This document shows positions 54,157 to 62,921 of a stretch of DNA of 64,000 nucleotides, piece after piece. The translations under genes and the position numbers were made by a program. The DNA is from CAVSEK01 sp963726975 (GTDB lineage: Bacteria > Actinomycetota > Actinomycetes > Mycobacteriales > SCTD01), in the NCBI GenBank assembly GCA_963726975.1, contig CAVSEK010000004.1, forward strand, positions 682,001-746,000. The letters run 5' to 3'. Every line of letters begins with the position of its first letter. Positions within the stretch are counted from its first letter, which is position 1. The notes beneath the pieces were generated by a model that saw only the letters and a list, made by a program, of their open reading frames with translations, was not told where the DNA came from and did not search any database.

Positions 54157-54345
54157 GTGGTGATCTCGCCCGCTCAGACCCCCGCCAAGATCACCACACT
54201 CGCAGGACCCCGCGCTGCGCGCCCCTGAGCGTGGTGATCTCGCCCGCTCAGACCCCCGCGAAGATCACCACGCTCGCAGGGCCTCACCCCGCGCGCCCCT
54301 GAGCGTGGTGATCTCGCCCGCTCAGACCCCCGTCAAGATCACCAC
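54157..54345. repeat. Palindromic intergenic element, three tandem copies (74-bp period)
   Basis: Three 41-nt copies at 54157-54197, 54231-54271 and 54305-54345, each GTGGTGATCT, then CGCCCGCTCAGACCCCCG, ending AGATCACCAC. The 33-base spacers are also similar (GCGCGCCCCTGAGC just before copies 2 and 3). They lie between the converging hydrolase and pirin genes. Confidence 0.9.
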
Positions 54346-54366
54346 GCTCGCGAGCCACGACGCCGA

Positions 54367-55322
54367 TCAGCCGGCACGCGACCAGGTGGGCGGGGGCGCG
54401 GGGATGCGCGGCAGCGCGGAGGCCACCCGCCCGAACCGGTCGTCCTGCTCCTGCCAGGAGGCGTACGCCGCGTCGATCTCCGCGCGGCTGCGCCCGACGA
54501 AGTTCCACCACATCACCAGCTCGTCGCGCAGCGGTTCCCCGCCGAGCAGCACCGCCCGCGTCGGCTCGGCGACGTCGAGGACGAGCTCGTCGCGCCCGGT
54601 CCCGAGGTGCGCGAGCGCGCCCGGCCGCACCAGCTGCCCGCCGACCCCGCCGAGCCCGCCGATGCCGACGGCACCCCGCAGCACGACGAGCGCGTGCTCG
54701 TGGTCCGGCCGCAGCGGCACCACCGTCGTGCCGTCGCGCAGGTCGAGCTCGACGCCGAGCAGCGGGGTGTCGGCCCGCGCCGGGCTGGTCGCGCCGGCCA
54801 GCTCGCCGACCAGGACCGTGGCCGTGCCGCGGTCGAGCTCGACCTGCGGCAGGTCGGCGTGGTGCTCGAAGGCCGGCCTCCCCCGTACGCGTCGCGTCGG
54901 GCTGCGCGACCCACAGCTGCAGCCCCTCGAGCACACCGCGGTAGTGCCCGGTCGCCTCCTCGCTGTGGCTCACGCCGAGCCCGGCGGTCATGAGGTTGAG
55001 CTGACCGGGCCGGATCACCTGCTCGCTGCCCAGGCTGTCGCGGTGCAGCACCTCGCCCGTCGAGCAGCCAGGTGACGGTCGCCAGGCCGGTGTGCGGGTG
55101 CGCGCCGATGTCGAGGCCGGCCTGCTCGGTGACGTCCGCCGGGCCCATGTGGTCGGCGAAGCACCAGGCGCCGACGGTGCGGCGCCCGCGGCGCGGCAGC
55201 GCCCGCCGCACGCGCACCCGCCCGACCTGCGCCTCGCGGCTGTCGCTGACCTCGACCCCGCCGCCCGGCGCGTCGGTGGCGACGACGGGCGGGTCGTCGC
55301 CGGCGGTGACCGGTCCGCTCAC
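54367..55322 (-). pseudogene. Pirin-family protein, two frameshifts as sequenced
   Basis: GTG at 55322. The cupin metal site is visible: GAHPHTGLATVTWLLDG, then after the first break (near 55063) VLHRDSLGSEQVIRPGQLNL, MTAGLGVSHSEEATG and LEGLQLWVAQPD, and after the second (near 54888) the second cupin FEHHADLPQVELDRGTA to ELVMWWNFVGRSRAEIDAAY. Removing one G at each place gives a 317-residue pirin. Pirins bind iron and some have quercetin dioxygenase activity; the role here is unknown. Confidence 0.88.
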
Positions 55323-55478
55323 GGCTGCTCCCCCTGCTGTCGGGCCCCCGCGTACGACCGGGACCCCGGCAGCCTGGCGCCCGCTCCCGCGGACGTCCAG
55401 CGGCGCGCAGCCGGATCGTGACCTGACCGCGGGACCGCGCGCGACGTGCGCGGCCCGCTCCCCGGGTACTGCTCGGTC

Positions 55479-55562
55479 ATGATCGGCTTCGTCGTCGCGG
55501 TGATCGCCGCGGTGCTGCTCATCGGCGTCGCCGAGGGCGCGAGCTCCCGCGGCCGCACCTGA
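55479..55562 (+). CDS. Possible 27-residue single-helix membrane peptide
   Basis: ATG at 55479 to TGA at 55560-55562 encodes a short peptide that starts MIGFVVAVIAAVLLIGVAEG and ends with basic SSRGRT. The hydrophobic helix plus basic end is typical of small membrane peptides, but no ribosome site is evident and a chance frame cannot be ruled out. It lies between the pirin and nitroreductase genes. Confidence 0.25.
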   Translation: MIGFVVAVIAAVLLIGVAEGASSRGRT

Positions 55563-55580
55563 CCCACCCGTACGCCGGGG

Positions 55581-56161
55581 TCAGGCCGCCCGGCGCTCGG
55601 CCCCGCGGCCGTCCAGCAGCAGCGCGGACAGCGGCTCGCGGGTGCGCGGTGCCGTCTCGCGCGCGGCCAGCGGCTCGGGCAGCGCCGCTGCCGGGTCGTG
55701 CCGGCCGACCGCCACGACCACGACCGGCGTGACGCCCTCGGGGAGCGCGAACTCGCGGCGCGCCCCCTCGGCGTCGAACCCGCCCATCTGGTGCACGGCG
55801 AGCCCGTCGGCCTGGGCCTGCACGGTGAGGGCCGCGACGGCCGAGCCGGTGTCGTACATCGCCCAGGCCTGCGGCCGGCCGGCCTCGTCGGTGGTCGCGG
55901 CGGCGACGAGCACCAGGGCGCTGGCGTGCCGCGCCCAGACCCGGTTGCCCTCGGCGAGCAGCGCGACGAGCCGGTCGTGCGCGCCGTGCCGCGCGAGGCG
56001 ACGAGGAAGCGCCACGGCTGGGTGTTGGCGGCCGACGGGGCCCAGCGCGCGGCCTCGAGCAGCGCCGCGACGTCGCCGTCGGTCAGCGCGTGCGCGGCGT
56101 CGAAGCCGCGGGGGCTCCAGCGGTCGGCGAGCAGCGGGTGCAGGGGGGCGGTCTGGTCCAC
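55581..56161 (-). pseudogene. Nitroreductase-family flavoprotein, one frameshift as sequenced
   Basis: GTG at 56161 with an AGGAG site. LLADRWSPRGFDAAHALTDG and LLEAARWAPSAANTQPWRFL are the FMN-binding N-terminus. Near 55995 the frame changes (one base missing or two extra) and continues RLVALLAEGNRVWARHASAL, MYDTGSAVAALTVQAQADGL and MGGFDAEGARREFALPEGV. The total fits a ~193-residue NAD(P)H-dependent reductase. An AT-richer patch (TTGCATGACCCTTCAACCATT on the plus strand, 56200-56220) lies 40-60 bases upstream and may be its promoter. Confidence 0.88.
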
Positions 56162-56297
56162 GGGAGGCTCCTGACGGGTCGGGGTGCACCCTTCCCAACT
56201 TGCATGACCCTTCAACCATTCCCGACCCGTTGCCGTACGCCCACGCGCTCGTTGCGCTGCGTGACCGCCTCTGCGGTCCTCTCGCGCAAGGAGCCCC

Positions 56298-57492
56298 GTG
56301 CCACCGCTCGCCGCCCCCGTCCCCCCGCCGGTCGCGGAGCCCTCGCCCTGAGGACAGCGGCCGCGCGGCGCCGCTCGGGACGAGGTGCTCGCGGAGGCCG
56401 CGCCGGCCGGTTGGCCGCGCCGGGTCGCCGCGACGCTGCGTCGACGTCGCGCTCACCGTCGCCGTCCTCGCCCCCCTGCTCGCCCTGGCCACGGTGGCCG
56501 GGCACGTGTACGCCCCCGCCGGGGCCGCGGTGCTGACGGGCACCCGCCTCGGCGCGGTCGCGTTCGGGCTGGGGCAGCTGGTCCACCAGGGCCGCACCGG
56601 CGCGACGCTGGGCAAGCGCCTGCTCGGGGTGTCGGTGCTGCGCCGGGAGACCGGCCTGCCGACCGGCCCGGGCGGGGCCGTGCTGCGCAGCGTCGCGCAC
56701 CTCCTGGACGCCCTGCCGGTCGGGCTGGGGTACCTGCTGCCGCTGGTCACCCGCCGCCGGCAGACCCTCGCGGACCTGGTGTGCGGCACCGTCGTCGTCC
56801 GCACGGCGCGGGCCCGGCCGGGCGCCGTCGCCCCGGCCGTCGGCGTCGTCCTCACGCTCCTGCTGCTCACCGCCGGCGGGGTGGTCGACGCCCGCAGCGG
56901 CACCTCCGTCCTCGCCGCCGCGGTCGGCGACACGGGCGTCACCACCCCTGCCGCCACCGCCACCGCTCCTGCCACCCCTGCCCCACCCGTCGCCCCGCCG
57001 GTCGGGCCGCTGCCTCCCGAGGACCTGCAGGGCCGCATCGCCCCGGCCGCTCCCGGCTTCGACGTCGTCCCCGACGCCGACTCCGGCCTCGGCCCGCTCA
57101 CCGTCGAGCAGGCGGCCACCCTCGGCAGCGACACCAAGGACGTCGCCGCGCAGGCCGGCTTCGTCGCCCTGGGCTACCAGGCGGGCTACGGCCGCGGCTT
57201 CACCGGCGCCTCGTACGACTACGCCGTCCTCGTCTACCGGCTGCGCGACGCCAAGGCCGTCGCGACGCTGATCGAGCAGGCCCGCGCCTCCGGCACCACG
57301 CGCCCCGGGGCCGTCCCCGGGTCGGTCGTCTACGACGAGCCCGACGACGCGACGCCGGGCCGGTCGTGCCTGTTCGGCATGGGCGAGGACCTCTACGAGG
57401 TCGACGTCTACGGCTCCGCCGGCAAGGCCGACGACGCCCAGCTGGCCAACCGGACCCGGGCGCAGTACGACCACGTGCAGCTCACCGGCTGA
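56298..57492 (+). pseudogene. RDD-family membrane protein, N-terminal frame broken as sequenced
   Basis: The GTG at 56298 has an AAGGAG site 5 bases upstream and a Pro-rich start (VPPLAAPVPPPVAEPSP), but it meets an in-frame TGA at once; a later GTG at 56385 is in the same frame. From there AEAAPAGWPRRVAATL must shift by one base near 56436 to continue VDVALTVAVLAPLLALATVA. The RDD core includes GRTGATLGKRLLGVSVLR and RRRQTLADLVCGTVVVR. The C-terminal ~200 residues after a third helix form a secreted-looking domain (FDVVPDADSGLGPLTVEQAA). The gene is probably intact in the organism. Confidence 0.8.
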
Positions 57493-57694
57493 GCCCCGGC
57501 GCGGCCGGGCACGACCGAGCGCAGGAGAACACCCGCTCCATGCTCACCGGCCTGCTCGACACCCTCGGCTACACCGACGTGCACATCGAGTCCACGCCCG
57601 ACGGCCGTCCCGAGGAGGCCCGGTCCCGACGCCCAGGCCTGGCCCAGCCGTCGGGAGCCCTGTGTCGGTCTGTGGCGGTGGCTGTGCGTGGCTG

Positions 57695-57784
57695 TGGCGG
57701 TGGCGGTGGGATTTGAACCCACGGAGGAGTTGCCCCCTCACACGCTTTCGAGGCGTGCTCCTTCGGCCGCTCGGACACGCCACC
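57695..57784 (-). tRNA. tRNA-Ser (CGA)
   Basis: A 90-nt class II tRNA on the minus strand: acceptor GGTGGCG pairs with CGCCACC, the anticodon loop CTCGAAA lies between CACGC and GCGTG (anticodon CGA), there is a long variable arm GAGGGGGCAACTCCTC, and the T loop is GTTCAAATC. CCA is encoded. The 57493-57694 gap on its 3' side holds only a short Gly/Val-rich frame (57540-57716) that runs into the tRNA and is not convincing. Confidence 0.96.
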
Positions 57785-57794
57785 GGCGGAGACA

Positions 57795-58265
57795 CTAGCC
57801 GACGTCCGCCGGCCCCCGGTGACCGGCGAAGAACTCCCGCAGCACCGCGCCGCACTCGTCCTCGAGCACCCCGCCGACGACCTCCGGGCGGGAGTTGAGC
57901 CGACGGTCGCGCAGGACGTCCCAGAGCGAGCCCGCCGCGCCGGCCTTCGGGTCGTACGCGCCGAACACCACCCGCGCGACCCGCGCCAGCACGATCGCGC
58001 CCGCGCACATGGTGCACGGCTCGAGCGTCACCGCGAGGGTGCAGCCCTCGAGCCGCCAGGTGCCCAGGGCGGCCGCCCCGGCCCGCAGCGCGAGCACCTC
58101 GGCGTGCGCGGTCGGGTCGCCGGAACCCTCGCGGTCGTTGTGGGTCCGCGCCAGCAGCTCGCCGCCGGGCCCGAGCAGCACGGCCCCGACCGGGACGTCC
58201 CCGTGGGCCGGGGCGAGCGCCGCCTCCTCCAGCGCCCCCCGCACGGCCGCGTCGTACGGGGTCAC
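57795..58265 (-). CDS. tadA: tRNA adenosine(34) deaminase
   Basis: 156 residues from GTG at 58265 overlapping the upstream stop (GTGA). The zinc deaminase motifs are HAEVLALRAG (catalytic Glu) and LEPCTMCAGAI (two Cys ligands), with DVPVGAVLL and ARVVFGAYDPKAGAAGSL typical of TadA. It converts A34 to inosine in tRNA-Arg(ACG). It follows two TadA-associated genes and lies next to tRNA-Ser, as in mycobacteria (Rv3752c). Confidence 0.95.
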   Translation of the reverse strand: MTPYDAAVRGALEEAALAPAHGDVPVGAVLLGPGGELLARTHNDREGSGDPTAHAEVLALRAGAAALGTWRLEGCTLAVTLEPCTMCAGAIVLARVARVVFGAYDPKAGAAGSLWDVLRDRRLNSRPEVVGGVLEDECGAVLREFFAGHRGPADVG

Positions 58266-58759
58266 CCCTCGCGGACCGACTCCAGCGCGTCCAGGCAACC
58301 GGCCCGCTCGCACACGGCGGTGAGCACGTCGGCGGGCAGCAGCCCCTCCTCCTGGCACAGCGCGAGCAGGTCGTCGGCGCCGGTCCCGAGGTCGGTGAGC
58401 AGCGCCGCGTCGCCGACCGGCTCGGCGACGGGCCGGGTGCCCTCGTCGTCGTCGTCCTCGACCTCGTCGGCCAGGGCGGAGTCCTCCCAGAGCATCGCTG
58501 CGACGTCGCTGGCCTGCACCGCGCGCCGGTCGGACAGGAAGACCCGCGGCTCGTCGAGCGACCCGGTGCCGCCGTCGACCCGGACGACGGCGACGTACTC
58601 GTCGTCCTCCTCGAGCAGCAGCAGCGCCGGCCCGTCGCCCTCACCGGTCTGCTCCCGCAGCACCTCGACGAGCGCCTCGAGGTCCTCCACCTCGTCGAGG
58701 TCGACCTCCTGCGCGGTCCAGCCCCCCTCGGTGCGGGCGAGAGCAGCGGCGAAGTACAC
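58262..58759 (-). CDS. TadA-associated protein, second copy
   Basis: 165 residues from GTG at 58759, coupled to tadA. It belongs to the 'tRNA adenosine deaminase-associated' family, recognised by MYFAAALARTEGGWTAQEVD, VDGGTGSLDEPRVFLSDRRA and the end LLPADVLTAVCERAGCLDAL. It is very acidic in the middle (VEDDDDEGT). The biochemical role is not known; the family is defined by its constant position beside tadA in actinobacteria. Confidence 0.85.
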   Translation of the reverse strand: MYFAAALARTEGGWTAQEVDLDEVEDLEALVEVLREQTGEGDGPALLLLEEDDEYVAVVRVDGGTGSLDEPRVFLSDRRAVQASDVAAMLWEDSALADEVEDDDDEGTRPVAEPVGDAALLTDLGTGADDLLALCQEEGLLPADVLTAVCERAGCLDALESVREG

Positions 58760-58786
58760 GGGGGGCTCCTGGTGGCAGGGGGAGGA

Positions 58787-59281
58787 TCAGGTGACCGCGT
58801 CGACTACCCGCTCGTACGGCTCGGCGAACCCCAGCCGGCGGGCGAGCGCCGAGAGCATCTCGTCGGCGTAGGCATCGAGGTCGGCCAGCACCGACCCGAG
58901 CTCCATCTCGTCGAGCCCGAGGTCGGCGAAGATGCCGAGGTCACCGGCCGGCCAGACGTCCTCGAGGTCGTCGTCGCCGGGCACGGGCAGGTCCAGGTGC
59001 TCGACGACCTGCCCGGCCAGCTCCCAGGCCACCGCCGCGGTGACGTCCGACAGCAGCAGGCGCACCCGACCCATGAGCACCCGCACGACGACGAAGAACT
59101 CGTGCGCGACGTCGACGAGCGCGAAGCTGCCGCCGTCCCCGGAGGACCGCCGCACCGCCTCGACGAGCCCGTCGAGGTCCTCGGTGAGCTCGCCCGGCAG
59201 CAGCTCGGCCTGCCACTCGCCCTCGACGCGGAAGACGACGACGGCGTGCGCGTCGGTCGTGCGCGGGCTCGCTGCGGGCAC
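58787..59281 (-). CDS. TadA-associated protein, first copy
   Basis: 164 residues from GTG at 59281 with a GGAGGAGG site. DAHAVVVFRVEGEWQAELLP, VDVAHEFFVVVRVLMGRVRL, LLSDVTAAVAWELAGQVVEH and the acidic run PGDDDLEDVWPAGDLGIF identify the second member of the TadA-associated family. The two proteins share the layout of an N-terminal beta domain and an acidic middle. It is the first gene of the three-gene tadA operon. Confidence 0.83.
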   Translation of the reverse strand: MPAASPRTTDAHAVVVFRVEGEWQAELLPGELTEDLDGLVEAVRRSSGDGGSFALVDVAHEFFVVVRVLMGRVRLLLSDVTAAVAWELAGQVVEHLDLPVPGDDDLEDVWPAGDLGIFADLGLDEMELGSVLADLDAYADEMLSALARRLGFAEPYERVVDAVT

Positions 59282-59447
59282 CGGTGGGCCTCCTCCCGTC
59301 CGGACGGCCCGGGCGTACGAGGACTGTCGCAGATCCCACCGCGGCCCGGAAGGGGCGGGGCGCGCGGGAGGGTTCGCATCGCGCAGGGCGGGGGTAGGCG
59401 CGACTGCAGACGTCCCGATCACCGTCCACGTCCTGGAGGACACCCTC

Positions 59448-60068
59448 ATGGCTCAGCGCAACACGCTCGCTCACTTCCTGCACGACGCCGGCCTGGCCGC
59501 GTGGTTCGGCGGCACCCTCATGGGCGCCATCGGCGTGAACGGCGCCGCGGCCGACGTCGACGACCCGCGGCAGCGCGCCCGCGTCGCCAACGCCGGGTGG
59601 GCCCGGTGGACCCCGGTCAACGCGCTCGCCATCGGCGCGCACCTCGTCGGCGGCGCGCAGCTGCTCAAGGAGAACAAGGGCCGGGTCGCGACCCAGCAGG
59701 GCGTGCTCGCCAACACCAACACCAAGCTCGCCCTGACGGGGGCGGCGCTGGCGGCCACCGCGTACAGCCGGGTGCTCGGCAAGAAGATGCAGGCCGCGGG
59801 CGACCAGCCCGTCGCCGGCGGCACCGACTCGCTGTCGACCACGCCCGCCGAGGTCGCCAAGGCGCAGAAGCAGCTCAAGGCCCTGCAGTGGGCGATCCCG
59901 GCCCTGACCGGCGGCATCCTCGCCAGCTCGGCCCTGCACGAGGAGCAGCAGCGGCCGACCGAGGTCGTCACCGGCACGCTCAAGGCGCTGCCCTCGACGA
60001 TCGGCACCGCCGTCAGCGGTGCCGCCGGCGCCGGCTACGCCAAGGCCCGCGAGGCCGTGCACAGCTGA
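59448..60068 (+). CDS. Membrane-associated protein of unknown function
   Basis: 206 residues from ATG at 59448 with a GGAGGACAC site. It starts AQRNTLAHFLHDAGLAAWFGGTLMGA and contains three or four moderately hydrophobic helices (VNALAIGAHLVGGAQLL, KLALTGAALAATAYSRVLG, WAIPALTGGILASSALHEEQ). The pattern resembles small helical actinobacterial membrane proteins with no assigned function. It stands alone and converges on the flavoprotein gene across a palindromic repeat. Confidence 0.75.
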   Translation: MAQRNTLAHFLHDAGLAAWFGGTLMGAIGVNGAAADVDDPRQRARVANAGWARWTPVNALAIGAHLVGGAQLLKENKGRVATQQGVLANTNTKLALTGAALAATAYSRVLGKKMQAAGDQPVAGGTDSLSTTPAEVAKAQKQLKALQWAIPALTGGILASSALHEEQQRPTEVVTGTLKALPSTIGTAVSGAAGAGYAKAREAVHS

Positions 60069-60155
60069 TCTCGTCCGCCCCGGCGCCCCGGACCTGCTGC
60101 GGCGGGCCGGGGCGCCGTGCTGTGCGGGGCTGCTGGTGGCCGCTCCCGCGCGAGC

Positions 60156-60260
60156 GTGGTGATCTTGCAGGCGCGCTGAGCGTGCGAGATCACCACGGAC
60201 GGCGGCGCGGGTGGCGAGCGTGGCGATCTTGCGGGCGCGCTGAGCGTACGAGATCACCAC
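60156..60260. repeat. Palindromic intergenic element, two copies
   Basis: Two 41-nt copies at 60156-60196 and 60220-60260: GTGGTGATCTTG (second copy GTGGCGATCTTG), then CGGGCGCGCTGAGCGT-type spacer, ending AGATCACCAC. The arms equal those at 54.2 kb. They are again between converging genes. Confidence 0.88.
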
Positions 60261-60310
60261 AGACGACGGGCACCCACAGCCGGCGGGCACCCGCGAAGGG
60301 GGAGCCCCCG

Positions 60311-61264
60311 TCAGCCGCCCTGGCCGGGCTCGGTGGGGTCCGGCGCGGGCTCGGGCGAGGTGGGCGCGCCCTTCGTGCCGAACAGCGACTGCGCGGCACC
60401 GACCCCCGCGGTGGCCCCCGAGGCAGCCGCGCACTGCACGAGCTGCAGCCCGGGTGTGAGGTCGCCGGCGGCGAAGACCCCTTCCACCGACGTCTGCCCC
60501 TCCCCGTCGACGACGACGTAGCCCTCCTCGTCGATCGCGCAGCCCAGCGCGTGGGCGAGGTCGGTACGGGGGTCGTGGGCCACCGAGAAGAAGACCAGCG
60601 ACGTCGGGACGACCCGTCCGCTGCCCAGCTCGATCCCCTGCAGGTCCCCCCGCTCGCCGATCAGCCGGACGGCGTCCTCCTCGACGAGCTCGTTGCCGTT
60701 CTCGGCGATGATCCGCCGGCACGAGTCGTCGCCCTGGAAGCGGTGCCCGTTGGTGACCACGGTGACCGAGCGGGCCCAGTTGAGCAGCGTGCTGGAGAAC
60801 CCGACGAGGTGCGGGTCCCACCCGAGGGCGACGACGTCGCGGTCGCGCGCCTCGTAGCCGTCGCACGCGGGGCAGTGGAAGACCGACGCGCCGTAGTGCG
60901 TCTCGAAGCCCTCGACCCGGGGCTTGCGGTCGGTGACCCCGCAGGCCAGCACGAGCCGGTGGCACAGCAGGTCGTCGCCGACCTCGAAGAGCCCGTCGTC
61001 GCGCCGCACCACGCGCGACACGCGCCCGGTGCGGACCTGCGCCGTCGGGTAGGCCAGCACCTCCTCGCGCCCCCGGGCGATGAGCTCGACCGGTGTCTGC
61101 GGGTCGCGCCCGAGGTAGCCGTGCGAGCGCTCCACCGAGCCCGAGCGGTACTCCTCGCTGTCGACCACGACGACCGAGCGCCGGTAGCGGCCCAGCCACC
61201 CGGCAGCGGCGAGCCCCGCGGGGCCGCCCCCGACGACGACGGCGTCGACCTCGAGCCGGCTCAC
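60311..61264 (-). CDS. NAD(P)/FAD-dependent oxidoreductase, thioredoxin-reductase-like
   Basis: 317 residues from GTG at 61264 overlapping the recQ stop (GTGA). FAD-binding AVVVGGGPAGLAAAGWLGRY, a CPAC redox pair (VFHCPACDGYEARD) and the C-terminal GVFAAGDLTPGLQLVQCAAASGA are present. The NADPH region is degenerate: the expected GGG-x-S/A motif reads ALGWDPHLVGFSS. The enzyme may therefore use another donor, as in the gliotoxin oxidase-like or ferredoxin-dependent thioredoxin reductases. It is not a paralogue of the close, fused type at 29844. Confidence 0.87.
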   Translation of the reverse strand: MSRLEVDAVVVGGGPAGLAAAGWLGRYRRSVVVVDSEEYRSGSVERSHGYLGRDPQTPVELIARGREEVLAYPTAQVRTGRVSRVVRRDDGLFEVGDDLLCHRLVLACGVTDRKPRVEGFETHYGASVFHCPACDGYEARDRDVVALGWDPHLVGFSSTLLNWARSVTVVTNGHRFQGDDSCRRIIAENGNELVEEDAVRLIGERGDLQGIELGSGRVVPTSLVFFSVAHDPRTDLAHALGCAIDEEGYVVVDGEGQTSVEGVFAAGDLTPGLQLVQCAAASGATAGVGAAQSLFGTKGAPTSPEPAPDPTEPGQGG

Positions 61265-62893
61265 TTCTGCACCAGCAGGGCGTGCTCCTGGACCGCCGGC
61301 AGCGACAGCGTCCGGTAGCCCACCTCCTCGAAGAGCACCACGATCCGGTCGCCCTCGTAGCGCATGACCAGCCCCTCGCCCCACTCGGTGTGCTCGACCC
61401 GGCTCTGCAGCGCGAACGGCGACCCGTCGGCGTCGGGCTGCTCCATCGCGGTGCCCGCCTCGCAGGTGTCGCAGTTGCCGCACGGCTCGTCGAGCTGCTC
61501 GCCGAAGTAGCCCAGCAGGTACTGCCGCCGGCACCCCGTGGTCTCGGCGAAGCCGCGCATCATCATGACGCGGGACTGCTCGACCTTCTTGTGCGACTCG
61601 GCGACCTCGACCGCCGCGGAGGCGGCCTCCCGCGGGTCGGCGCCCTCGTCGGTCGCGGCGACCCCGCCGGCGCCGGTCACCTCGACGGCGCCGGCCTCCT
61701 CGAGCAGGTTCACGAGCCCGACGAGCCGCGAGGAGGTCATGTCCATCTCCTCCGCGATCGCCCGGGGCGGCACCGGCTCGTCGGCGTGCGCGACGAGCGT
61801 CGCGACCTTGCGCAGCGCGGTCTCGTCGGCGCTGCCGGAGGCGAAGAACTTCCGCAGCCCCAGGTCGGCCTCGCGGTAGAAGAGCACCGCGGAGGCGGGC
61901 TCGCCGTCGCGCCCGGCCCGCCCGACCTCCTGGTAGTAGCTGTCCAGCGACTCGGCGATCTCGGCGTGCAGCACGAAGCGCACGTCGGCCTTGTCGATGC
62001 CCATGCCGAAGGCGGTCGTCGCGACGACGACGTCGAGCCCGCCGGCCATGAAGCGCTCCTGCGCCGACTCGCGGTCGGCCTTCTTCATCCCCGCGTGGTA
62101 CGCCGCCGCGTCGATGCCGAGGTCGGCGAGCGCGGCGGCGTACGCCTCGGCGCTCTTGCGGGTGGCGGTGTAGACGATGCCCGGCTTGGGCTCACCCATC
62201 GCCCGCAGGACGACGGCCTCGCGCTTCTGGTCGTCCTCGCGGTGGTGCTGCACCTCCAGGTGCAGGTTGGGGCGGTCGAAGCCGCGGACCACCTGGACCG
62301 GGTCCTGCAGGTGCAGCTTCTCGACGATCTCGGCGCGTACGGGGGGTGCGGCCGTCGCGGTGAGGGCGAGCACGGTGGGGTGGCCGAGCTGCTCGACGAC
62401 CTGCCCGAGGCGCAGGTAGTCGGGGCGGAAGTCGTGGCCCCAGGAGGACACGCAGTGCGCCTCGTCGACGACGAACAGGCTCGGCCGGGCCGCGGCGATC
62501 TTCTCCACGACGTCCTCGCGGGCGAGCTGCTCGGGCGCGAGGAAGAAGAACTCGACCTCGCCGGCCTGCAGCCGGTCGAAGGCGTCGTCGCGCTGCGCCG
62601 CCGTCAGGCTGCTGTTGGCGGCGACGGCGCCGCCGCTGCCTTCGCGGGCGGCGAGCCCCTGCACCTGGTCGCGCTGCAGGGCGATGAGCGGGCTGAACGA
62701 CGACGGTCGGGCCGTCGAGCAGGAGCGCGGGGACCTGGTAGACGGCGGACTTGCCCGACCCGGTCGGCATGACGACGAGCGCGTCGCGACCGGCGACGAC
62801 GTGCTCCATCGCCTCCAGCTGGCCGGGCCGCAGCTCGTCCCAGCCGAAGACCTCGCGGGCGGTGTCGCGCAGCCGGGCTGCGGTGGTGCTCAT
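61261..62893 (-). pseudogene. recQ: ATP-dependent DNA helicase RecQ, one frameshift as sequenced
   Basis: ATG at 62893. FGWDELRPGQLEAMEHVVAG and Walker A MPTGSGKSAVYQVPALLL are followed near 62707 by one extra base; after it FSPLIALQRDQVQGLAAREG, the DEAH box VVDEAHCVSSWGHDFRPDY, motif III LALTATAAPPVR, motifs V/VI ATTAFGMGIDKADVRFVLH and YYQEVGRAGRDGEP, and the zinc-binding RQYLLGYFGEQLDEPCGNCDTC fragment continue to the end. No HRDC domain is present. It unwinds branched DNA in recombination repair. The corrected product is about 543 residues. Confidence 0.92.
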
Positions 62894-62921
62894 GGGGAGG
62901 GCGCTCCGATCGGGGAGGGGG

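Noticed and set aside
57540..57716. A 58-codon frame between the RDD gene and tRNA-Ser
   Set aside because: It has only a distant AGGAG, ends inside the tRNA and turns into a Gly/Val/Arg simple-sequence tail; not supported as a gene.
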